From assembly GCF_010993775.1 (NCBI RefSeq), contig NZ_WOTO01000081.1:1-35475 (forward strand): a stretch of DNA of 35,475 nt, in the 5' to 3' direction. The stretch comes from Fodinicola feengrottensis. Lineage in GTDB: Bacteria; Actinomycetota; Actinomycetes; Mycobacteriales; HKI-0501. The notes below the pieces were generated by a model. That model had not been told where the DNA came from. It was given only the letters and a program-made list of their open reading frames with translations, and did not search any database. Of the stretch, positions 29,045-35,475 are shown one piece after another (position 1 is the stretch's first letter; each line of letters opens with the position of its first letter). Position numbers and translations under genes: made by a program.

Positions 29045-29498
29045 ACTCGCGTACGACCGACTCGGTGCTGGCCTCGGCGGCCTTGACGAATCGCAGCAGC
29101 AGGCTCAGCTGCTCCTCGTCGAAGTCGCCGAGGTCGTCCCGGTGCCGCTGGTTGAGCGGGTCGTAGTACGCGCCGACCCGGTTGATGCTGTCCTGATCCG
29201 GCTCGATGAGAATCCGCCGCCGGTCGGTCGGGTCCGGGACCCGCCGGAGGTAGCCGGCGGCCTCCAGCCGGTCGACCATTCGGGACGCGGAGCCAGAGGT
29301 CAGGTTCACCCGTTTGGCCAGCACGCTGGCGGTCGCCGGACCGTCGTGCGCAAGCGCGTAGAGGCACTGCAGATCCGACGTGGTGACCCCCATCCGGTCC
29401 GCGATCAGCCCGTTCAGCTGGGCGAGCGGCACCTGCCAGCCCGGCAACGCGGCGACCAGCTCGGTCACCAACGCCTCCCGGCGCGCCTGGTTTGACAT
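29025..29498 (-). CDS. MarR-family transcriptional regulator
   Basis: Intact 157 aa. Winged-helix core: MGVTTSDLQCLYALAHDGPA, LAKRVNLTSGSASRMVDRLE, AAGYLRRVPDPTDRRRILIE (the wing with the DRR signature). Start ATG with GGGGAG upstream. Divergent from the MFS exporter gene, with a strong inverted repeat between them, so it probably represses the exporter. Its last 20 bp overlap the 3' end of the convergent monooxygenase gene. Confidence 0.94.
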   Translation of the reverse strand: MSNQARREALVTELVAALPGWQVPLAQLNGLIADRMGVTTSDLQCLYALAHDGPATASVLAKRVNLTSGSASRMVDRLEAAGYLRRVPDPTDRRRILIEPDQDSINRVGAYYDPLNQRHRDDLGDFDEEQLSLLLRFVKAAEASTESVVREFSRTSE

Positions 29499-29515
29499 CG
29501 ACCCACTCCCCTTTT

Positions 29516-29546
29516 ACTGTGTCACGCAGTTGCTGCGCCACACAGT
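29516..29546. promoter_or_regulatory. MarR-type operator between marR and the MFS gene
   Basis: Imperfect 31-bp inverted repeat: ACTGTGTCACGCAG and CTGCGCCACACAGT, 12 of 14 positions pairing, centre TTG. Its right arm covers the -35 region of a plus promoter whose -10 is TATTAT (29565-29570), and a minus-strand TTGACT (-35 for marR) lies at 29544-29549. Confidence 0.7.
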
Positions 29547-29600
29547 CAATGCGCGGCGCAGACGTATTATCGCACTCGCCGCCTTCAGGGAGACAACGTC

Positions 29601-31037
29601 GTGCCACCTCCGTCCCACCGGACCCTCGCCCTGCTCGTCCTGCTGCTCGCCACCTTCGTGGACCTCGTCGGCGCCACCGTCCTGCAGGTAGTGCTGCCGG
29701 CGATCCGGCAGGACCTGACCGCGAGCCCAGCTCAGCTGCAGTGGATCGTCGCCGGCTACACCCTCGCGTTGGCGCTGGGCATGATCCCCGGCGCGCGGCT
29801 TGGCGACCTGCTCGGTCACAAGCGGGTGTTCGCCGCCGGAATGGCCGGTTTCGGGATCACGTCGGCCATCTGCGCCCTCGCGACCACCCCGAACCTGCTG
29901 ATCGCCGGGCGGGTGCTGCAGGGGCTCGCCGCCGCCGCGATGATCCCGCAGGTGATCTCGCAGCTCCAGGTCATGTACGAGCCGGCCGAACGCGGCGGCC
30001 CGATGGCCGCCTTCACCACCATCACCTCGCTGGCCGCGGCCGGCGGCCCCATCCTCGGCCCGCTGCTGCTGGCCTGGGGTTCGACCTGGCGGCTGACCTT
30101 CTGGGTGAATGTCCCGATCGCCGCTCTCGCACTCATCGCGTGTTTCGCACTGCTGCCGGACAGCCGTTCGCCGGACACCGGCCGCATCCGTCTCGACCTG
30201 CCCGGTCTCGCGCTGTCCAGTGCCGGCCTGGTGCTGGTGCTCTGTCCGCTCATCGACATCGCGAACGCCGGCGGCCGGTCGGTGTGGACGTACGTGTGCA
30301 TCGCCGCAGGTCTCGCGGTGCTCGGCTGTTTCGTCGCGTACGAGCGAAAAATCGCTTCGCCGCTGCTGGAGACCGCGCTGTTCCGATTTCGTTCGCTGCG
30401 CGGCGGCCTGCTGACGCTGCTGCTGTTTTTCGCTCCCACTGTGGGATTTTTCGTCACCTTCATGATTTTCCTGCAGACCGGCGTGGGAATGAGTCCGCTG
30501 CACGCGGGGCTGACCATGGTGGTCTGGTCGCTCGCGGTGGCGGTGACTGCCGGCCTTTCCGCTGGCGTCCTGCTGCCCCGGATCGGCCGGCTGGCCGTGC
30601 AACTTGGCCTGGTCGTGATGGCATTCGGGTTTGTGGTGATCGCGTACGTTTCAGCCAGCGCCACCGCCCACACCACCTGGACCGATTTCATCGTCGGCGC
30701 ATTGGTGGGCGGTGCCGGGATGGGCCTGGTGATCGCGCCGCTGCTCACGCTGACGCTCAACGACGTGCCGGTGAGCGACGCCGGATCCAGCTCAGGGCTC
30801 TACAACACCGCCAACCAACTGGCGGCCGCTGTCGGAGTGGCGGTGGTGGGCACGTTCTTCTTCACTCAGGTCAACCCGCGTAGCGTCGATCAGGCCCGCG
30901 CGTACGGCAGCGCACTCGCCACCACCCTCTGGCTCGGCATCGGCATGCTCGCCCTGGCGCTGGCCGCCACCTTCCTGCTTCCCCGCCGCTTCGCGACCGC
31001 GCCCCAGCCCGAGGAACCAGTCCGCCAGGACGCCTGA
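29601..31037 (+). CDS. MFS drug exporter, DHA2 (EmrB/QacA) type
   Basis: Intact 478 aa, proton-driven multidrug efflux in the cytoplasmic membrane. About 14 hydrophobic segments; motif A-like GARLGDLLGHKRVF after TMS2; motif in TMS1, DLVGATVLQVVLPAI; motif C-like AAGGPILGPLLLAW in TMS5. GTG start 29601 with GGGAG about 9 nt upstream. The divergent MarR gene and the operator suggest substrate-induced expression. Substrates unknown. Confidence 0.94.
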   Translation: MPPPSHRTLALLVLLLATFVDLVGATVLQVVLPAIRQDLTASPAQLQWIVAGYTLALALGMIPGARLGDLLGHKRVFAAGMAGFGITSAICALATTPNLLIAGRVLQGLAAAAMIPQVISQLQVMYEPAERGGPMAAFTTITSLAAAGGPILGPLLLAWGSTWRLTFWVNVPIAALALIACFALLPDSRSPDTGRIRLDLPGLALSSAGLVLVLCPLIDIANAGGRSVWTYVCIAAGLAVLGCFVAYERKIASPLLETALFRFRSLRGGLLTLLLFFAPTVGFFVTFMIFLQTGVGMSPLHAGLTMVVWSLAVAVTAGLSAGVLLPRIGRLAVQLGLVVMAFGFVVIAYVSASATAHTTWTDFIVGALVGGAGMGLVIAPLLTLTLNDVPVSDAGSSSGLYNTANQLAAAVGVAVVGTFFFTQVNPRSVDQARAYGSALATTLWLGIGMLALALAATFLLPRRFATAPQPEEPVRQDA

Positions 31038-31092
31038 GGGCCATGTCGTATTTCCGCCAGCCAGGGCCTCTACCGCGAGCGATCCTAGAGAC

Positions 31093-32566
31093 ATGTACGA
31101 GGACGTGGAGCGGTGCGTACGGGCGGTGCAGTCGAAGGACGCACGGTTCGACGGCTGGTTCTTCACCGCGGTGCTCACCACCGGGATCTACTGCCGGCCG
31201 AGTTGCCCGGTGGTGCCGCCCAAGGTCCAGAACATGCGCTTCTACCCGAGCGCGGCGGCGGCTCAGCAAGCCGGTTTCCGGGCCTGCAAACGCTGCCGCC
31301 CGGACGCCAGCCCGGGCTCACCGCAGTGGAACGAGCGGGCCGATCTGGTGGCCCGTGCGATGCGGCTGGTGGCCGACGGCGTGGTTGACCGTGACGGCGT
31401 CCCGGGGCTGGCCGCCCAGCTCGGCTACAGCGTGCGGCAGATCCAGCGGCAGCTGCTCGCCGAGCTGGGCGCCGGGCCGTTGGCGCTGGCCCGGGCCCAG
31501 CGGGCGCAGACCGCACGGCTGCTGATCGAGACCAGCCAGCTGCCGATGTGCGATGTCGCCTTCGCGGCCGGGTTCGCGAGCGTACGGGCTTTCAACGACA
31601 CGGTAAGGGAAATCTTCGCGCTCACCCCGACCGAGCTGCGGGTCCGCTCCAGCCGGCGAAACGCGGCGCCGACGCAGGGATCACTCTCGCTGCGGCTGCC
31701 GTTCCGTGCGCCACTGTGCCCGGACAACCTGTTCGGGCACCTCGCCGCGACCGGGGTGCCGGGCGTCGAAGAGTGGCTGGACGGCGCGTACCGGCGCACC
31801 CTGCGGCTCCCGCATGGGCACGCCATCGCGGAGCTGCGGCCGTGTCCCGACCACATCGCCTGCCAGCTCACCCTCACCGACCTACGGGATCTGTCGACCG
31901 CCATCAGCCGCTGCCGGCGGCTGCTGGACCTGGACGCCGACCCGATCGCCGTCGACGAACAGCTGCGTACGGACCCGGACCTCGCGCCGCTGGTCGACAA
32001 GAATCCTGGCCGGCGGGTGCCGCGTACGGTCGACGGTGCCGAGTTCGCCATCCGGGCGGTGCTCGGCCAGCAGGTTTCGACGCAGGCGGCTCGTACGCAC
32101 ACGGCCCGGCTGGTCACCGCGTATGGCGACCCGATCGACGATCCCATCGGCGGCCTCACGCACCTTTTCCCGGAGCCCGCGGCACTGGCCGACGCCGACC
32201 CGGCGACCCTCGCGATGCCGCAGACCAGGCGAAACTCTGTCACCGGGCTGGCGGCCGCGCTGGCCGACGGCCGGGTGGAGTTGGGTACCGGCAGCGACTG
32301 GGACGAGGCCCGCGCCGAGCTGACCGCGCTGCCGGGCATCGGCCCTTGGACCGTCGAGACCATCGCGATGCGCGCGCGCGCTCGGCGACCCGGACGCCTT
32401 CATCCCGACCGACCTCGGCGTCAAACTCGCGGCCGGCGAACTCGGCCTGCCCACCACGCCGGCCGCGCTGACCGCCCGGGCGGCGGGCTGGCGACCGTGG
32501 CGCGCCTACGCCGTGCAGTATTTGTGGGCGACTGGTGACCACCCCATCAACCGGCTTCCCGCCTGA
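31093..32566 (+). CDS. bifunctional Ada-type regulator / AlkA 3-methyladenine DNA glycosylase
   Basis: About 490 aa in three parts. N-terminal Ada zinc domain with four Cys (CRPSCPVV and CKRC), the first being the methylphosphotriester acceptor; AraC-type HTH (LGYSVRQIQRQL, then CDVAFAAGFASVRAFNDTVR); C-terminal AlkA with the HhH LPGIGPWTVETIAMRAL and catalytic Asp in DPDAFIPTDLGVKLA. It senses alkylation and excises N3-alkylpurines. One frame change in the CG run 32371-32380 restores the C-terminus. Start ATG follows the MFS gene by 55 bp. Probably cotranscribed with ogt, 18 bp downstream; this arrangement is common in actinobacteria. Confidence 0.93.
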
Positions 32567-32584
32567 CGAAAGGACACTAAGCAA

Positions 32585-33074
32585 GTGCGTACACACACTG
32601 TCGTGGACAGTCCCGTCGGTCCGCTGACTCTGGTCGCTGAGGACGGCACGCTGGCCGGGCTCTATATGGAAAAAGCAGCGGCACCTGCCCTCGCAGGAGA
32701 CTTTCGGGGTGCCTGATCCCGACAGTTTTACCGAGGTGATCCAGCAGCTGAAAGAGTATTTCGCCGGCGATCGTACCGACTTCGACCTGCCGATCGCCTT
32801 CGCTGGCACGGACTTCCAGCACACTGTCTGGACGGCGCTGCGAGACATCCCGTACGGCGAGACGGTCTCTTATGGCGAGCTGGCCGAGCGGATCGGCAAA
32901 CCGACCGCGTCCCGCGCGGTCGGCCTCGCGAACGGCAAGAACCCCATCGGCATCATCGTGCCGTGCCACCGGGTGGTCGGCTCGAAAGGCGACCTGACCG
33001 GCTACGGCGGCGGCATCGAACGCAAGCGCTTCCTGCTTGACTTCGAGCGCGACGGCGCCGACACCCTGATCTAG
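32585..33074 (+). CDS. ogt: methylated-DNA-protein cysteine methyltransferase
   Basis: About 163 aa O6-alkylguanine-DNA alkyltransferase. Acceptor Cys in IIVPCHRVVGSKGDLTGYGG, with HTVWTALRDIPYGETVSYGE and ASRAVGLANGKNP. It repairs O6-methylguanine by suicidal transfer. One frame change at the A5 run 32670-32674 joins LYME to KQRHLPSQETFGVPDPDSF. GTG start 32585 with AAAGGA about 10 nt upstream. Follows the Ada-AlkA gene and completes the adaptive-response pair. Confidence 0.95.
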
Positions 33075-33095
33075 TGTCCTGCCGCAGGACACTAG
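33071..33095. terminator. palindromic bidirectional terminator between ogt and nadK
   Basis: CTAGTGTCCTG pairs exactly with CAGGACACTAG across loop CCG. The ogt TAG stop lies inside the left arm. The convergent nadK ends 8 bp beyond. The right-arm 11-mer recurs at 1747-1757, where it carries the stop of the S53 peptidase gene. Confidence 0.7.
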
Positions 33096-33102
33096 CCAAC
33101 CC

Positions 33103-33995
33103 TCAGTCCGCGCGGCGCCAGCCGTTGACCGGCAGCGCGAACTTGGCCACCAGCCGGTCGGTGAAGGTGCGCTGCTCCAGGCGTACGACCCGGACCGGCT
33201 TCGCCGATCGCCGCACCTCCACCACGTCGCCGGGCAGCACGTCGTACGTCCGGCGGCCGTCGCAACACAGCACCGCCGACGCCCGGCTCTTGGCCAGCAC
33301 CTCGACGGTCAGCACCGAATCGGGAGCGGCGACCAGCGGCCGGTTGAAGAGCGCGTGGGCGCTGATCGGTACGAGCAGGAGGGCGGCCACGTCCGGCGAC
33401 ACCACCGGGCCGCCGGCCGAAAAAGCGTAGGCGGTCGACCCGGTCGGCGTCGCGAGCACGACACCGTCGCAGCCCCACCGGGACAGCGGGTGGTAGTCGA
33501 CGCTGACCAGCACGTCCAGCATCCGCTCACGGGCCGACTTCTCCACGCTGGCCTCGTTCAGCGCCCAGTCGCGGGCGAGCACCTGCCCGTCGCGCAGCAG
33601 CACGACATCGATCGCCAGCCGCTCGTCGACGGTGTACTTCCGGTCGATCACCGCCCCGACGGCCTCGTCCAGGTCGTGCAGCTCGGCCTCGGCCAGAAAC
33701 CCGACATGCCCGAGGTTGACGCCGATCAGCGGCACCCCGGCGTGCCGAGCCAGTTCGGCGGCCCGCAGCAGGGTGCCGTCGCCGCCGAGCGCGAAGACGA
33801 TCTCGCTGCTGGCCGCCGCGTCCGGACCGTGCTCCACTCGGTCGGCCTTGACGTGACGTGCAGTTCGCTGGCCTCGTCGGTGAGCACCCGCACCTCGAAG
33901 CCGGCTTCGACCAGTTGGCCGACGACCTGCTTCGCGCAGGCGAGATTCTCCTGGCGCCCGGTGTGTGCCACCAGCAGCGCGTTGCGGGCCGGCAT
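33103..33995 (-). CDS. nadK: NAD kinase
   Basis: About 297 aa; phosphorylates NAD to NADP. GGDGT motif in VFALGGDGTLLRAAELA, then GVNLGHVGFLAE, LNEASVEK (NE/D motif), and the Gly-rich TPTGSTAYAFSAGGPVVSP. One frame change near 33845-33862 joins the N-terminus (NALLVAHTGRQENLACAKQV) to the rest (VKADRVEHGPDAAA). Start ATG 33993-33995 is 2 bp after the tlyA stop, with GGAGGA upstream inside tlyA. Essential, so the break is probably an assembly error. Confidence 0.96.
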
Positions 33996-33997
33996 GC

Positions 33998-34777
33998 TCA
34001 GGATTCCTCCACCACGGCAGCGATCTGATCCGGATCTGGGCCGGGAGCGCCGCACCTCAACCAGAGGAAGAACTCGACATTTCCCGACGGACCCGGCAGC
34101 GGACTGCGGATGACGCCGCGGGTGCCCCACCCCATGGTGGCAGCCTCTCGCGCGATTGCCAGCACGACTTCGGCGCGCAGCGCCGGATCGCGCACCACAC
34201 CGCCGGATCCGAGCCGCTCGCGGCCCACCTCGAACTGCGGCTTCACCATCGGAACAAGGTCGCCGTCCGGTCTCGTACACGCCGTCAAAACCGGCAGGAC
34301 CAGGCTCAACGAGATGAAGGAGAGGTCGGCGACAGTCAGGTCGACCGGCCCGCCAATCGTCTCCGGCGTCAGGTCGCGAATGTTCGTACGCTCGAAGGTC
34401 CGGACCCGAGGGTCCGCGCGGATCACGTCGGCCACTTGCCCGTACCCGACGTCGACACCAACCACCTCAGCCGCGCCCGCGCGCAGCAGTACGTCGGTGA
34501 AGCCGCCCGTGCTGGCGCCGGCGTCCAGGCATCGGCGGCCGGTCACGTCAACCTCGAAGGCGGCGAGCGCGCCGGCCAGCTTGTGGGCGCCACGGGACAC
34601 GTAGTCGGGGCCTTCCGCCCGTACGACAACGGCGGTGTGCTCGTCGACCTTGGTCGCCGGCTTGCCGGCCGCGCGGCCGTCGACCAGCACCGCTCCCTGG
34701 GCGATCAGCGCCGCGGCCTGCTCACGGGAGCGGGCGAGGCCACGGCGTACCAGCTCCACGTCCAGCCGAGCCGCCAC
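33998..34777 (-). CDS. tlyA: rRNA 2'-O-methyltransferase TlyA
   Basis: Intact 259 aa. N-terminal S4 domain (RLDVELVRRGLARSREQAAA) and FtsJ-type SAM methyltransferase. SAM site GRRCLDAGASTGGFTDVLL; catalytic K-D-K-E as SRGAHKL, VADLSFIS, PMVKPQFE and NVEFFLW. In M. tuberculosis it methylates 16S and 23S rRNA and its activity confers capreomycin sensitivity. GTG start at 34775-34777, 4 bp after the upstream gene. Forms a tight unit with nadK. Confidence 0.96.
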   Translation of the reverse strand: MAARLDVELVRRGLARSREQAAALIAQGAVLVDGRAAGKPATKVDEHTAVVVRAEGPDYVSRGAHKLAGALAAFEVDVTGRRCLDAGASTGGFTDVLLRAGAAEVVGVDVGYGQVADVIRADPRVRTFERTNIRDLTPETIGGPVDLTVADLSFISLSLVLPVLTACTRPDGDLVPMVKPQFEVGRERLGSGGVVRDPALRAEVVLAIAREAATMGWGTRGVIRSPLPGPSGNVEFFLWLRCGAPGPDPDQIAAVVEES

Positions 34778-34781
34778 CGGC

Positions 34782-35475
34782 TCAGGTCTGGTCGATGGTG
34801 GAGAGCGCGTCCTGTAGTGACTTGTGGGCCGCCTCGTAGCGGGTGATGTGCTCGCTGATCGGCAGTTGCTCGATGCCTTCCAGCCGCTTCATGGCCGCGT
34901 CGATCGGCGAATCTTCCGCTCGTACGACCGAGGGCCCTGCGGCGGGTGGGCTGGCACTCGCCGCAGCCGGCACCGACGGCAATGGCGCCGGGTCCGTGCC
35001 ACCGGGCACCTCCGCGGTGGAAACCGGCGAGGACGGCATCGGCGGATCGGGCGTTGGGCCAGGGACCGGCGACGGCGGAGCGGGTGCTGGTGGCTGCGGA
35101 GTGGGGATCGGGTCTGGTACGAGCGGACCGGGCACCGGCGGGGCCGGCATCGGACCTGGCGCCGCCTTGGTGGCGGTCTTCTTCGCTGGGCCGGGCACCG
35201 GCGGTCGATAGCCGGGCGGCGGGCCGGGCTTGGGCATCGGAATGGTCATGAGGTCGCCGCCGGCGGGTTTGTCGTCCTCAACCATGTTGAGGTCTTGGCT
35301 GGCGCCGTTTTGGCTAGAGCTGTCTTCGCCGGACCTGCCTTCGCGGCTTGGGCGGGCGCCGCCTTGGTGGCGGTCTTCTTCGCCGGAGCGGGGCCCGTTC
35401 GGGACCAGCGGTCCCGGAACAAGCGTTTCTACTCCGCGGCGATCTTGGCGGGTTTGTCGTCCTCAACCATGTTGA
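34782..35475 (-). CDS. proline/lysine/alanine-rich repeat protein upstream of tlyA (partial, N-terminus outside window)
   Basis: The C-terminal 45 residues (AMKRLEGIEQLPISEHITRY...LSTIDQT) resemble the small conserved protein that precedes tlyA in other actinobacteria (Rv1693-like). The preceding ~100 residues are Pro-rich (PAPPVPGPLVPDPIPTPQPP) and then PAKKTATKAAP, histone-H1-like. The open stretch from ATG 35285 has no ribosome site, and the sequence upstream encodes a similar unit (NMVEDDKPAK, LVPGPLVPNGP, APAKKTATKAAPAQAAK), so I extend the gene to the right edge. About three frame changes are then needed, near 35290, 35391-35394 and 35430. Function unknown; a nucleic-acid-binding linker is only a guess. 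Confidence 0.6.
35161..35475. repeat. imperfect in-gene duplication at the right edge
   Basis: A 29-nt block at 35262-35290 recurs identically at 35447-35475, and a 26-nt block at 35161-35186 recurs at 35358-35383. Spacing is 185 and 197 bp, so the units are of similar but not equal length. Encodes repeated NMVEDDKPA and KKTATKAAP units. Confidence 0.85.

Noticed and set aside
29514..30602. Long minus-strand open frame within the MFS exporter gene
   Set aside because: Antisense shadow rich in Arg, Gln, Gly and Glu; the plus-strand MFS gene is clear and complete.

Overview
The window is a high-GC actinobacterial chromosome segment. The evidence is the gene order on the minus strand, tlyA - nadK - recN - steA - mctB - pyrG - NUDIX - xerD - parA - scpA - scpB - rluB - aroH - cmk - plsC - der. 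This matches, with insertions, the conserved block Rv1694-Rv1713 of Mycobacterium tuberculosis and its Streptomyces counterpart. The genus cannot be fixed from the window; filamentous or soil lineages are plausible because of the many secreted enzymes.

Layout, left to right. (1) Positions 1-340: a tRNA-Pro(GGG) with a clear terminator, beside a possible remnant of an integrase C-terminus. (2) Positions 356-7536: a secreted-protein cluster on the minus strand. Two tandem paralogous exported proteins (about 740 aa each, unknown function, no protease triad seen) are followed by a sedolisin-type S53 peptidase and an amidase. (3) Positions 7726-13805: the chromosome segregation / RNA modification / nucleotide / GTPase operon scpA-scpB-rluB-aroH-cmk-plsC-der, whose neighbours overlap almost everywhere at ATGA or GTGA. 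(4) Positions 13967-17599: a second PlsC-like acyltransferase on plus, then parA with a small partner, and xerD, on minus. (5) Positions 17766-19990: an inserted plus-strand tannase/feruloyl-esterase-like gene and a complete HicA-HicB toxin-antitoxin pair. (6) Positions 20091-26776: NUDIX hydrolase, CTP synthase, MctB, SteA and RecN on minus. (7) Positions 26863-33074: an accessory insertion splitting recN from nadK: TetR regulator / FAD monooxygenase, MarR regulator / MFS exporter, then the alkylation-repair pair Ada-AlkA and Ogt. (8) Positions 33103-35475: nadK, tlyA and a Pro/Lys/Ala-rich repeat protein running off the right edge.

About twenty genes, including essential ones (pyrG, cmk, scpA, scpB, nadK), need one to three single-frame corrections to read through. 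The breaks sit mostly in G/C or A homopolymers or CG-runs, so I read them as consensus indel errors in the assembly rather than real pseudogenes. I annotate each as one gene over its full span and state where the frame breaks.

Non-coding structure of note: a 29-nt palindromic intergenic repeat in three copies (14789, 24869, 24900); a very strong inverted repeat between mctB and pyrG (22610-22670); operator-like palindromes in the two divergent regulator/target intervals (27554-27566 and 29516-29546); and a shared TAG-stop/hairpin motif at 1747 and 33071.
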